Assembly: GCA_021153185.1 (NCBI GenBank)
Contig: JAGKTY010000005.1
Span: 1-64,000, forward strand
Direction: 5' to 3'
Origin: Lachnospiraceae bacterium
GTDB lineage: Bacteria; Bacillota; Clostridia; Lachnospirales; Lachnospiraceae
Length of the DNA stretch: 64,000 nucleotides
The position numbers were made by a program, and so were the translations under genes. Shown here one piece after another: positions 27,248-36,580 of the stretch. The notes under the pieces were generated by a model, which saw only the letters and a list, made by a program, of their open reading frames with translations, had not been told where the DNA came from and did not search any database. Positions within the stretch are counted from its first letter, which is position 1. Each line of letters starts with the position of its first letter.

Positions 27248-29275
27248 ATGGAAAAACAGAATGAATCAGAGGATATGCTTGCATATTATAAACAGGCATA
27301 TGAGCGGGAAAAGCAAAGGAATGCAGAGCTGGCCGGAGCGCTGGCCGATGCAAATGCAAAAGCCGCAGATTTTGAATTCAAACTAAATCGCATCAAAAAC
27401 AATCCTTTTTGGAAGCTGTCAAAGCCGCTTCGCGTGGTGATGCATTTTTGCATCCGCACAAAGGACCGTATCATCCGGTATGGCAATCCAAAGGGTGTTG
27501 CACGAAAGCTGCATTCCAAGATGATTGAAAAGCGCGCCATGAGACAGCATGGCACGAAAAGCTTTCCAAAGCAGGAAGAGAGAGCGAAGCAGCGCGCCGA
27601 GCAGTTTTGGGCGCGTGATGAACAGGGACAGCAGGTTGATATTTGCTTTTCCATCCTTGTTCCGCTTTACAATACGCCGCGCAAGTTCCTTTCTGAGATG
27701 ATTGAGTCTGTGATGAATCAGACGTACCAAAAATGGGAACTTTGCCTTGCAGACGGCTCCGACGATGCACACAAATACGTCGGAGAGATGTGCCTTGAGT
27801 ACCAAAAGATAGACAAGCGTATTGCGTACAAAAAGCTTGCGCAAAACGAAGGCATATCGGGCAATACGAACCAGTGCTATCAGATGGCGACCGGCAATTT
27901 TATCGGATTATTTGACCATGATGATATATTGCATCCTTCGGTGTTATATGAATATGCCAAGGTCATAGACCAAAAAGGTGCCGATTATGTATATTGTGAT
28001 GAGGTGACATTTAAGGGCAGCAGCATCAACAACATGATTACGCTGCATTTTAAACCGGACTATGCAATCGACAATTTACGTGCAAACAACTATATCTGCC
28101 ACTTCAGCGTGTTTGCAAGACACTTGCTTGAGGGCACGGAGCTGTTCCGCACCAAGTATGACGGCAGCCAGGATCATGACATGATTCTGAGGCTGACGAC
28201 GCGTGCCGACAATGTCGTACACGTACCGAAAATTTTGTATTACTGGCGTTCCCACAAGGGCAGTGTGGCAAGTGATATCAGCGCCAAAACGTACGCCATT
28301 GAGGCGGCAAGGGGTGCAGTGGCAAGCCATCTGGAAAGTTGCGGCTTTCACAATTTTAAGATTGAGTCGACGAGAGCGTTTGAGACGATTTTCCGGATAC
28401 GGTATGAACTGACGGGAACACCGAAGATTTCCATCATTATCGCAAACAAAGACCACCTTTCGGATTTAAAGCGGTGTATTGACTCTATTTTGGATAAATC
28501 AACGTATGAGAATTATGAAATCATCATCGTTGAAAACAACAGTGCGTCGGAAGAGATTTTTGCGTATTATAAGGAAATTGAAAAGCATCCGAAGATTCGG
28601 GTTGTCACCTATGAGGGCGATGGTGAATTTAACTATTCGCGCATCAATAACCAGGGCGTTAAGTATGCAACGGGAGAGTTTGTACTGCTTCTCAACAACG
28701 ACACCGAAGTGATTTCGGTTAACTGGATGGAAGAGCTTCTCATGTACGCACAGCGCCAGGATGTGGGTGTTGTCGGTGCGAAGCTTTACTATGAAAATAT
28801 GACCATCCAGCATGCCGGCATTGTAGTCGGTCTTGGGGCACACAGAAGCGCCGGACATACGCACCATAAGGTGAATAAAGAAAATGTCGGCTATATGGGC
28901 AGACTTTGCTATGCGCAGGATGTATCTGCAGTAACAGGTGCCTGTCTGATGGTTCGAAAGTCTCTGTATGAAGAACTTGGCGGACTCGATGAGGATTTCA
29001 GGGTGGCGCTCAACGATGTCGATTTCTGTCTGCGTGTGCGGCAGCTTGGTCTGCTTGTAGTGTTCACACCATTTGCAGAGCTGTTTCATTACGAATCTCT
29101 TTCAAGGGGCAGCGATGCCGCGGAAGAGGAAAAGTCAGACAGGTATAATAAGGAATGTGCTGCATTTAAAGAGAAATGGAAACAAATTCTGGCGGAGGGT
29201 GATCCGTATTACAATCCAAATTTCTCATTAAATCACAGTGAATTCAGGCTGGCGTATAAGCCGGCTGATAGATAA
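27248..29275 (+). CDS. Double-domain GT2 glycosyltransferase (rhamnan-type)
   Basis: 675 residues. Residues ~8-50 form a coiled coil followed by NNPFWKLSKPLR, a common lead-in for clostridial chain-building transferases. The first GT2 domain (~132-370) has ILVPLYNTP, LADGSDD, FDHDDIL and SQDHDMILR. The second (~388-640) has SIIIANKD, VENNSA, LLNNDTEV, LNDVDFCL and HYESLSRG. Both look intact, so the enzyme could add two different linkages. No membrane segment. A small GGATTC/GAATCC hairpin sits just before its ribosome-binding site. Confidence 0.9.
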   Translation: MEKQNESEDMLAYYKQAYEREKQRNAELAGALADANAKAADFEFKLNRIKNNPFWKLSKPLRVVMHFCIRTKDRIIRYGNPKGVARKLHSKMIEKRAMRQHGTKSFPKQEERAKQRAEQFWARDEQGQQVDICFSILVPLYNTPRKFLSEMIESVMNQTYQKWELCLADGSDDAHKYVGEMCLEYQKIDKRIAYKKLAQNEGISGNTNQCYQMATGNFIGLFDHDDILHPSVLYEYAKVIDQKGADYVYCDEVTFKGSSINNMITLHFKPDYAIDNLRANNYICHFSVFARHLLEGTELFRTKYDGSQDHDMILRLTTRADNVVHVPKILYYWRSHKGSVASDISAKTYAIEAARGAVASHLESCGFHNFKIESTRAFETIFRIRYELTGTPKISIIIANKDHLSDLKRCIDSILDKSTYENYEIIIVENNSASEEIFAYYKEIEKHPKIRVVTYEGDGEFNYSRINNQGVKYATGEFVLLLNNDTEVISVNWMEELLMYAQRQDVGVVGAKLYYENMTIQHAGIVVGLGAHRSAGHTHHKVNKENVGYMGRLCYAQDVSAVTGACLMVRKSLYEELGGLDEDFRVALNDVDFCLRVRQLGLLVVFTPFAELFHYESLSRGSDAAEEEKSDRYNKECAAFKEKWKQILAEGDPYYNPNFSLNHSEFRLAYKPADR

Positions 29276-29296
29276 TGCAAAATAAGGAGGACTAAC

Positions 29297-31027
29297 ATGA
29301 GTTACAAAGAGAGTTATGAATTCTGGTTAAACGATGATTATTTTGATCAGGAGACCAAAAACGAATTGAAGGCAATTGCTGACAATGAGGCTGAAATTGA
29401 GGACAGATTTTATAAGGAACTCGAATTCGGTACAGGCGGACTTCGTGGTGTCATTGGTGCGGGAACAAACCGTATGAATTTTTACACAGTCCGTAAAGCA
29501 ACGCAAGGTCTTGCAAACTATATTTTGAAGCAGGGCGGCGCTGACAAGGGCGTTGCAATTGCATATGATTCACGTCGCTTTTCGCCTGAATTTGCAAAAG
29601 AGGCAGCTCTCTGCATGGCGGCAAACGGAATTAAGGCATACTTATTCGATGCACTTCGTCCGACACCGGAGCTTTCATTTGCAGTCAGAAAGCTCGGATG
29701 TATTTCCGGTATTGTAGTAACAGCAAGCCACAACCCACCTGAGTACAATGGTTACAAGGTGTACTGGGAGGACGGCGCGCAGGTTACTTCGCCAAAGGAT
29801 GTCCAGATTGTTGATGAAGTAAAAGCAATCACAGACTATCATACAGTGAAAACAATGGATGAGCAGGCTGCAAAGGATGCAGGTCTTCTTGTCATGATTG
29901 GCAGCGAAATTGATGATGCCTACATGGTAGAACTCAAGAAACAGATCATTCATCCGGAGGTCATCAAGGAGATGGCTGACGATATTACAATCGTTTACTC
30001 ACCGTTTAACGGAACAGGAAACGTACCTGTAAGACGTGTGCTTTCAGAGCTTGGCTTTAAGAAGGTGTTCGTAGTTCCACAGCAGGAAATGCCGGATCCA
30101 AACTTTACAACACTTGCCTATCCGAATCCGGAAGATCCAAAGGCATTTACGCTTGCACTTGAGCTTGCAAAAGAGGTTAAGGCAGACATCATTCTTGCAA
30201 CAGACCCGGATGCAGACAGACTTGGTGTGTATGCGTATGATACAAAGAGCGGCGATTACATTCCGTTTACGGGAAATATGTCAGGTATGATCATTGCAGA
30301 GTACCTCCTTTCCCAGAAACAGGCAACAGGTACGATGCCGGCCAATCCGGCCCTTGTCAAAACAATCGTTACAACCAATATGTCTGATGTGATGACAGAA
30401 GCATACGGTGTAAAACAGATTGAAGTACTGACCGGATTTAAATACATCGGAGAGCAGATTAAGTACTTTGAGCAGACAGGCTCAAACAATTATGTGTTTG
30501 GTCTTGAGGAGAGCTACGGATGTCTTGCAGGTACACATGCAAGAGATAAAGATGCGGTCGTTGCGGTTATGTGTCTTTGTGAGGCAGCTGCATTCTGCAA
30601 AAAACAGGGCATTACACTTTGGGATCAGATGATTAACCTCTATGAGAAATACGGTTATTTCAAAGAAGGACTTCACACAATCACGATGAAGGGTATCACA
30701 GGTGCCGACCAGATCAAAGCGATTATGGCAGGTCTTCGCAGCAACCCAATCAAAGCGTTTGGCGATCTGAAGGTACTTGAGATGCGTGATTATGACGCGG
30801 ATGTTTGTCTTGATATGGCAACCGGCGAGAAGAAACCGACAGGCCTTCCAAAATCAAACGTTGTATATTACGCACTGGAAAATGATTCATGGTGCTGTGC
30901 ACGTCCTTCGGGAACAGAGCCGAAGATTAAGTTCTATATGGGAATCAAGGGTACGTCTCTTGAAGATGCAGATGCGAAGTTGAAAGCACTCACAGATGCA
31001 CTCCTTTCACAGATTCCGGAAGTATAA
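29297..31027 (+). CDS. Alpha-D-phosphohexomutase (phosphoglucomutase/phosphomannomutase)
   Basis: 576 residues, the length of the PgcA-type phosphoglucomutases of Firmicutes. The phosphoserine loop is VTASHNPPEYNGYK; the metal loop is ATDPDADRLG; the sugar-specificity loop is LEESYG; the phosphate-binding loop is RPSGTEPKIKFY. It interconverts glucose-6-phosphate and glucose-1-phosphate, supplying RfbA and thus dTDP-rhamnose. GGAGG precedes the start. It lies among glycan genes and is followed by a GC-rich hairpin. Confidence 0.93.
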   Translation: MSYKESYEFWLNDDYFDQETKNELKAIADNEAEIEDRFYKELEFGTGGLRGVIGAGTNRMNFYTVRKATQGLANYILKQGGADKGVAIAYDSRRFSPEFAKEAALCMAANGIKAYLFDALRPTPELSFAVRKLGCISGIVVTASHNPPEYNGYKVYWEDGAQVTSPKDVQIVDEVKAITDYHTVKTMDEQAAKDAGLLVMIGSEIDDAYMVELKKQIIHPEVIKEMADDITIVYSPFNGTGNVPVRRVLSELGFKKVFVVPQQEMPDPNFTTLAYPNPEDPKAFTLALELAKEVKADIILATDPDADRLGVYAYDTKSGDYIPFTGNMSGMIIAEYLLSQKQATGTMPANPALVKTIVTTNMSDVMTEAYGVKQIEVLTGFKYIGEQIKYFEQTGSNNYVFGLEESYGCLAGTHARDKDAVVAVMCLCEAAAFCKKQGITLWDQMINLYEKYGYFKEGLHTITMKGITGADQIKAIMAGLRSNPIKAFGDLKVLEMRDYDADVCLDMATGEKKPTGLPKSNVVYYALENDSWCCARPSGTEPKIKFYMGIKGTSLEDADAKLKALTDALLSQIPEV

Positions 31028-31033
31028 AAATGG

Positions 31034-31057
31034 CGGCCCGGCGGCTTTGCCGGGCCG
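31034..31057 (+). other. GC-rich 9-bp hairpin after the phosphohexomutase gene
   Basis: CGGCCCGGC and GCCGGGCCG form a perfect stem with a 6-base loop, 7 bases after the mutase stop. Only three T residues follow, so it is not a standard terminator; it may stabilise the upstream mRNA or reduce readthrough into the GtrA gene. Confidence 0.6.
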
Positions 31058-31071
31058 AATTTGAGGCAAAT

Positions 31072-31524
31072 ATGAAAAAGTTAATCGAACAGATTTTAAA
31101 ATTTGGTGTTGTCGGTGTGTTTTGTTTTGCAATTGATTTTCTGATCACACTCGGCATCTCTGCACTTTGCAGAGCATTTGGAATGGCGACGTCTCCTGCC
31201 GCACTTGTCGGTGCGTTTTGGGGCTTTACGATTTCCGTTATTGTCAATTATCTTCTCAGCATGAAATTCGTATTTGAGCGAAGAGAGGATATGGACCGCA
31301 AGGCAGAATTTGTAGTTTTTGTGATTTTAAGTCTTGTGGGTCTTTTGATCAATGAACTCATTATTTGGTTTTGTATTGATGTTGTGTACATGCAGATTGC
31401 AGATGTCCTTTCATGGATTACGCCGGGACTTGCCACGGCAGGAGCAAAGATTATTGCGACCGGAATCGTCATGGTCTACAACTTCATTACAAGAAAAATC
31501 TTTTTAGAGAAAAAAAGCGCATAG
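31072..31524 (+). CDS. GtrA family membrane protein
   Basis: 150 residues with four transmembrane segments, typical of GtrA (KFGVVGVFCFAIDF at the start, VNYLLSMKFVF in the middle, a late YNFITRKIFLEK). GtrA proteins take part in moving polyprenyl-phosphate sugars across the membrane. I take ATG 31072 rather than the in-frame ATG at 31030, because the extra 14 codons consist of the GC-rich hairpin and TTGAGG lies just before 31072. Together with the DPM1-like transferase at 31540 it forms a typical flipping/loading pair. Confidence 0.85.
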   Translation: MKKLIEQILKFGVVGVFCFAIDFLITLGISALCRAFGMATSPAALVGAFWGFTISVIVNYLLSMKFVFERREDMDRKAEFVVFVILSLVGLLINELIIWFCIDVVYMQIADVLSWITPGLATAGAKIIATGIVMVYNFITRKIFLEKKSA

Positions 31525-31539
31525 CGAAAAGAGGGTATT

Positions 31540-32340
31540 ATGAGCGAGAAAATATTACTGTTTATCCCGGCATACAACTGTGAGAAACAGATTGGCAGGG
31601 TACTAAATCAGTTGGATCATAAAGTGCTTAGTTATATTATGGATGTATTGGTGGTAAACAACCGAAGCACAGATCATACAGAACAGGTGGTGCTTGATTA
31701 TATTGCTTCGCATCCGGATAAGCCGGTTAAGCTTGTGAGAAACACAGAAAACTACGGACTGGGCGGTTCGCAGAAAATGGCATTTATGTATGCTGTGTCC
31801 CACGGCTATGACTATGTCTGTATGCTGCATGGGGATGATCAGGGTGATATTCATGATTTTCTTCCGATGTTTGACAAGGACATTCACAAAAAACATGATT
31901 GTGTGTTGGGGGCCCGTTTTATGAGAGGCTCTAAGCTTGTCGGATACAGCAAATTCCGTACGTTTGGCAATATTGTGTACGATTTCATTTTTGCGTTTGT
32001 CACAAGAAGGCGCATCTATGATCTGGGCTCGGGGCTCAATTTGTATAAGACAAGCATGCTGGAAAATAAGTTTTTTGAGAAATTTCCGGACAATCTGATG
32101 TTCAACTATGTGATGATTCTGGCTTCTCACTATTACAAGCATGATATCATTTTCTATCCGGTATCCTGGAGGGAGGATGATCAGGTAAGCAATGTAAAAA
32201 TGATGAATCAGGCATTTAAGGTGCTTCAGATGGCAGCAGAATATTTCTTCCATAACGAGAGCATCAAGAAAGAATATCGCGAAATCAGCCGGGATTCTTA
32301 TACGTGCCGGGAGATTACAGCACTGACAAAGGGAGAATAA
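31540..32340 (+). CDS. GT2 glycosyltransferase, polyprenyl-phosphate sugar synthase type
   Basis: 266 residues with FIPAYNCEKQIG at the N-terminus, VNNRSTDHT, NYGLGGSQ and the metal motif LHGDDQGD. It lacks the C-terminal membrane pair of the 7406 enzyme, but the adjacent GtrA gene can supply a membrane partner. Likely makes an undecaprenyl-phosphate-linked sugar for later extracytoplasmic transfer. AGAGGG precedes the ATG, and the next gene starts one base after its stop. Confidence 0.86.
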   Translation: MSEKILLFIPAYNCEKQIGRVLNQLDHKVLSYIMDVLVVNNRSTDHTEQVVLDYIASHPDKPVKLVRNTENYGLGGSQKMAFMYAVSHGYDYVCMLHGDDQGDIHDFLPMFDKDIHKKHDCVLGARFMRGSKLVGYSKFRTFGNIVYDFIFAFVTRRRIYDLGSGLNLYKTSMLENKFFEKFPDNLMFNYVMILASHYYKHDIIFYPVSWREDDQVSNVKMMNQAFKVLQMAAEYFFHNESIKKEYREISRDSYTCREITALTKGE

Positions 32341-32341
32341 T

Positions 32342-33109
32342 ATGCTAAAAACAGCAATCATCCTCATCATAGGATTTTGCCTTGTGCATTTGTGTAAGAT
32401 GCTTCGCCTGTATCTCGTTTTGATGGAACATCAAATTCCGTTTGTAAAGTTTGTTTTGATGTATGTCAGGACAACGTTTGTGAATCTGATTGTTCCGTTT
32501 AAGCTTGGAGAGGCATATCGGTTTATGAGCATCACAAGGCTCACACATGTATGGCAGGTTGGAATTTTAAGTATTGTGCTGGACCGCTTTTTTGACATGG
32601 TGGCACTGCTACTCATTCTGCTTCCGATTGACCTTGCAATGACAGGTACGATCACCGGATTTACGTTGATTGTGCTGTTTGTTGTGATGGTGCTTGCGCT
32701 AGGGTATTTGTGTGTGCTTCCAAGCTACACCTATCTGAATCATTATATTATTGCAAATAAGACTTCAAAGCGCGCCCTGATGGCACTTAGGGGACTCGAT
32801 GTGATCCACAATTGGTACCAATTTACCAAAAAACTCATTACAGGAAGGTCTGTGCTCATTATTTTAGCTTCGCTTGGCGGCTGGATTTGTGAAGCATTCC
32901 TGCTAAAAGAGTTTGCAAGCAGTGTCATGCATAGTTCCTTTAGAATCGTGGATTTCGGAAATTATATTAAATCCATTTTTATGGCAAATGGCAATCCGCT
33001 GCTTTCAGGATATACCAAGGTGACAGCGGTTGTATTTTTGGGAATTATTTTCGTTACACATGTTATATATATCATTTATCGTTTGTGCAAAAGGAGGACT
33101 GACAAATGA
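32342..33109 (+). CDS. Second flippase-like membrane protein (UPF0104-related)
   Basis: 255 residues with about six membrane segments. The FVNLIVPFKLGEAYRFM segment (P-x-K-x-G-E) matches the AglD/LPG-synthase-TM family, but the protein is shorter than the 6289 paralogue and lacks its PGAPGGIG loop. It begins one base after the stop of the polyprenyl-sugar synthase gene and overlaps the next gene by four bases (ATGA), so the three genes are translationally coupled. Probably involved in lipid-linked sugar handling; the assignment is less certain than for the 6289 gene. Confidence 0.7.
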   Translation: MLKTAIILIIGFCLVHLCKMLRLYLVLMEHQIPFVKFVLMYVRTTFVNLIVPFKLGEAYRFMSITRLTHVWQVGILSIVLDRFFDMVALLLILLPIDLAMTGTITGFTLIVLFVVMVLALGYLCVLPSYTYLNHYIIANKTSKRALMALRGLDVIHNWYQFTKKLITGRSVLIILASLGGWICEAFLLKEFASSVMHSSFRIVDFGNYIKSIFMANGNPLLSGYTKVTAVVFLGIIFVTHVIYIIYRLCKRRTDK

Positions 33110-34569
33110 AAAAAATCATCGTGATTTATGATGACAGTATGATGCCGGAAGCTGAAATCGGCACCATTACCGGTCAGAAATCCTATGGAGATACGATTTT
33201 CAAGCGTGTGACCTTGAAAAACCGTATGAAAGAAGCGATGGAAACGCAAAAGGCGGTCGTCGATTTTCTTGTGTACCGCAAGGAAAGTGATCAAATTGCC
33301 ATTTTTGATTATTTAACCAAGGTCGGAAACGATACGGCAGTGCTTCATTTGTATTCTAACTTTGCAAAGGGTAATGCAGCGGAGTTTGACGGACTTTTGA
33401 CCAAAGCAAGTTATCTCAACAGAAGCTATGTGGCAACCTGCGGGGAGAAACCTGCGATGGTGTTATTTGACACGGTAGGCAGTTACAAGGATGCATTTGA
33501 ACAGGTCATCTCGCGTCTGTATCAGGCAGATGAAATTGTCACATCGGCATTTACAGACCTTTCCATCCGTGCCAATTTCCTGACGTTTATTACGGGTGGA
33601 TTTGATGCGAGATTTTTTAATGCGCTCGAGGGAGATGCATACACAGTCACAAAGAAGTCATCGAAGAAGGACAAAATTAAATCAGAATATGATTTTTATT
33701 ATCTCCTGCCGGACCATATGAAGATGTGGTTTGTACAGCCCTATGACTATCGGGAAGAAAAAGAATTTGCAAGCTATACGATGGAACGGTTCCATATGAC
33801 GGATATTGCCATCCGCTTTGTGCATGGAGCGGTTTCTGTCTCAGAGCTTCAGGATATTCTGGATAAGCTGTTTTACTTTGTGAAGCAGCGTCAGAGAAAA
33901 AAAGTTGACGCAAAAGAGAGCCTGAAGGTGGCAAGAGAGCTTTATGTGGATAAATTGCTTGCGCGTATGGCGGATTTAAAAAAGCTCCCGGAATATGCGC
34001 AGTTTGACAATATGATCCGGATGGGAACGAAGTACGACAGCATTGATCAAATCACGGAAACATATCTGGCGTTATTTGAAAAACTCTGTCCGCTCCAAAA
34101 GGGCGTCAGCTATGAGGGCAATAAAGAGTTTGCACTTGCCGTCGGACACGGAGATATGTGCTTTTCCAATATACTCTACAACCGGGAGGCAAGCATCCTC
34201 AAGTTAATAGACCCGAAGGGTGCACAGACAGAAGACGAGCTTTATACAGATCCGTATTATGATTTGGCGAAGCTTTCACATTCCATTTGCGGCTGCTATG
34301 ATTTCTTTAACAGCGGACTGTATCAAATTTCAATCGACAGGGACTTAAAGCTCTGTTTGACAATCGATACAAAGCCGGAGGAGTACATTGCGCTGTTTAG
34401 CAGTTATCTGGAGAAAAATGGCTATGATTATGTGCTTGTCAGACTGTATGAGGCGGGGTTATTTCTTTCGATGCTGCCGTATCATATGGACCAGCCGGGA
34501 AAAGTATTCGGCTTTTTATTAAATGCAATTCGTATATTAGATGAGGTGGAGAAATGTACAAGGATTTAA
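33106..34569 (+). CDS. Protein with APH/choline-kinase-like phosphotransferase domain
   Basis: 487 residues, soluble. Residues ~340-480 contain the phosphotransferase catalytic pattern: GH348GD350MCFSN355 (HxDxxxxN) and D369 in LIDPKG at the DFG position, then DPYYDLAKLSHS. The N-terminal ~110 residues are a Rossmann-like region, and residues ~110-330 are of unknown fold and include an insertion rich in Lys (~185-200). Such proteins occur in capsule loci next to HAD and nucleotidyltransferase genes, as here. Predicted to phosphorylate a small molecule or sugar. It overlaps the upstream gene by 4 bases and the HAD gene by 16. Confidence 0.75.
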   Translation: MKKIIVIYDDSMMPEAEIGTITGQKSYGDTIFKRVTLKNRMKEAMETQKAVVDFLVYRKESDQIAIFDYLTKVGNDTAVLHLYSNFAKGNAAEFDGLLTKASYLNRSYVATCGEKPAMVLFDTVGSYKDAFEQVISRLYQADEIVTSAFTDLSIRANFLTFITGGFDARFFNALEGDAYTVTKKSSKKDKIKSEYDFYYLLPDHMKMWFVQPYDYREEKEFASYTMERFHMTDIAIRFVHGAVSVSELQDILDKLFYFVKQRQRKKVDAKESLKVARELYVDKLLARMADLKKLPEYAQFDNMIRMGTKYDSIDQITETYLALFEKLCPLQKGVSYEGNKEFALAVGHGDMCFSNILYNREASILKLIDPKGAQTEDELYTDPYYDLAKLSHSICGCYDFFNSGLYQISIDRDLKLCLTIDTKPEEYIALFSSYLEKNGYDYVLVRLYEAGLFLSMLPYHMDQPGKVFGFLLNAIRILDEVEKCTRI

Positions 34570-34946
34570 CATTTTGTTTTGATATTGACGGAACGCTGTG
34601 TCCGATTAAGAAAAAAGAAGAGGAATATATCGATTTAATCCCTTACAAAGAGATGGTCGATAAGCTCCGCGAGTACAAAGAGGGCGGTGCGAAAATCGTT
34701 CTGTTCACATCGCGCAACATGAACAGCTACGGCGGAAATATCGGAATGATCAATGCCAATACTGCCAAGGTGCTGCTTGCATGGCTTGACAAGTGGGAGA
34801 TTCCATACGACGAGATTATCTATGGAAAACCATGGCCGGGACATAAGGGTTTTTATGTGGATGATCGTACGGTAAGACCGGATGAATTCCTCAAATACAG
34901 TGTGGAAGAGCTGGATCAGATTTGTAAAAATAGCAGATGTAATTAA
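34554..34946 (+). CDS. HAD-superfamily small phosphatase of capsule-locus type
   Basis: 130 residues. The first HAD motif is FD10ID12GTL; motif II is LFTSRN; a Lys in YGKPWPG and a late acidic pair in YVDDRT complete the set. It lacks a large cap domain. Its start overlaps the end of the kinase-like gene by 16 bases, suggesting that the two proteins act on the same small phosphorylated intermediate. Substrate unknown. Confidence 0.85.
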   Translation: MYKDLTFCFDIDGTLCPIKKKEEEYIDLIPYKEMVDKLREYKEGGAKIVLFTSRNMNSYGGNIGMINANTAKVLLAWLDKWEIPYDEIIYGKPWPGHKGFYVDDRTVRPDEFLKYSVEELDQICKNSRCN

Positions 34947-34957
34947 ATGGAGATGCC

Positions 34958-36580
34958 ATGAAAAAATGGGTCCTCGGTATGAGCGTGATAGCGCTTATCC
35001 TATGTTCTGTCTGGTGGAGCCTTTTCGACCAAAACGCCGGTGGGTATCATCTGATTACACAGGCGAAGTGGGACAAACTTACTGCAAACGGAACAGAAAC
35101 GAAATTAAATCTCGAGTTAACATATAACGATATCCCTCTTGCGTACGATGAAGCGAGCAACACATTTTTCCTGCCGCTTGCGATGAAGGACGATTCATTT
35201 CGCGGGACGCTTGGCGCAGGCGCGGATGGAAAAAACTGTGGGCTTTATACGACGATGAATCTTGCGAAGTGTGATGTGACATCGCTTCAAAAAAACAATG
35301 AAGCCATTCCGCTCTTAGCGGTTGATTCAGGGAAATGGGAAATCTGTTATCTCAAAATAACAGGCGTTCCGATTGTGAGCTTTTCATCGACACCGGACGT
35401 TACAGCGCAGGCACTTCCCGTTTTTGCGCTTGATGTATACGATACGGACGAGACACGCAGCTTTCACACAAGCTGTTATACGACAGCGACGCTGCACGGC
35501 AATACGTCACTTGCCTATGAAAAAAAGAGTCTGCGGCTCAAATTGCTCAAGGAATCTGACGGGGCATACAAGAAAGCGAACGAAAACCTGTTGGGACTTC
35601 GCGATGATGACGACTGGGTGCTAAACAGCTTGTATGCGGATGAGAACCGCGTGCGCGATAAATTGGCAATTGATTTATGGAATGAGCTTGGTGCAAAGAG
35701 CAATCCATTTGGAAAGTCCTACGGAACGGACGCTGCGTACTGCGAAGTGTTTATTAATGATGCGTATCAGGGGCTTTATCTTTTGATGGTACCGATTGAC
35801 GCAAAGCAGCTGGGCATGCCAAAGGTCAGTGCGCAGCTTGCAAAGGGTACGGAAGTAATCGAGCGTCTATACAAAAAGAAATATACGGCTGCGTACCGGG
35901 AAGCCGACTTTGTAGGGGAACTTCCGGATCCCAATATGCCGGATTACCGCGGCGGATATTTCCTAAAGGGAGATACCATCCTGCAAAATGAAGAGGAGTG
36001 GGAACCGCTTCGGCTGTTAAGCCGTTGCCTTGAGGCTGATGATGAGACGTTTGGCGCAGAGATTACACAAATTGTCGATCAGCAAAACGCCATCGAAAAC
36101 TGGTTATTTTTCCAGGCAATCGGCGGCTTTGATAATGCACTCAAAAATATTTATTATGCATATAGACAAAACGGCAACAGCGGCATCGGCTATTTTATCC
36201 CATGGGACTTAAACATTTCGTTTGGATGTCTGTATGCGGACAATGCATTTTTTTGTGAGACGGACAGCGCGCAAAAAACGGTGAAAGAGCTTGTTGAATG
36301 GCAGCCGGGCATGCGCATGATGGAGACGGATGCAAATGGCAGCGTCTCGCTTGCTGCAGAGACGTGGAAACGCTTTCGGGCGGGCGCCTTGTCAGATAAG
36401 GCGTTTGGTGAGCGTGTCCACACACTTGAGCGGACGTTAAAGGATAGTGGCGCCTTTGAAAGAGAAATGAAACGCTACCCTGACGGAAATTGCAACGAAG
36501 ATTTTTCGTTTATCACAAGCTATACGAAGCAAAGGCTGGAGTTTATTGATGCATATCTTTCAGAACGTTCAGAACAATAG
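34958..36580 (+). CDS. CotH kinase family protein, membrane-anchored
   Basis: 540 residues. A hydrophobic segment (~4-22) would place the rest outside the membrane. The CotH atypical kinase core begins with HGNTSLAYEKKSLRLKL (~180-200), continues with WVLNSLYADENRVRDKLA, and has GFDNALKNIYY and IPWDLNISFG, matching the catalytic and metal-binding segments of the family. CotH proteins phosphorylate protein Ser residues on spore coats. Here the gene sits 11 bases after the HAD gene and overlaps the VTC gene by 32 bases. CotH, VTC and DUF4956 genes often occur together in Firmicutes; the joint function is not established. Confidence 0.85.
   Translation: MKKWVLGMSVIALILCSVWWSLFDQNAGGYHLITQAKWDKLTANGTETKLNLELTYNDIPLAYDEASNTFFLPLAMKDDSFRGTLGAGADGKNCGLYTTMNLAKCDVTSLQKNNEAIPLLAVDSGKWEICYLKITGVPIVSFSSTPDVTAQALPVFALDVYDTDETRSFHTSCYTTATLHGNTSLAYEKKSLRLKLLKESDGAYKKANENLLGLRDDDDWVLNSLYADENRVRDKLAIDLWNELGAKSNPFGKSYGTDAAYCEVFINDAYQGLYLLMVPIDAKQLGMPKVSAQLAKGTEVIERLYKKKYTAAYREADFVGELPDPNMPDYRGGYFLKGDTILQNEEEWEPLRLLSRCLEADDETFGAEITQIVDQQNAIENWLFFQAIGGFDNALKNIYYAYRQNGNSGIGYFIPWDLNISFGCLYADNAFFCETDSAQKTVKELVEWQPGMRMMETDANGSVSLAAETWKRFRAGALSDKAFGERVHTLERTLKDSGAFEREMKRYPDGNCNEDFSFITSYTKQRLEFIDAYLSERSEQ

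Noticed and set aside
31603..32370. 255-codon open frame on the minus strand
   Set aside because: It lies wholly opposite the GT2 gene at 31540, shows no known family, no suitable ribosome-binding site and no signal of its own; it is a shadow of the real gene.
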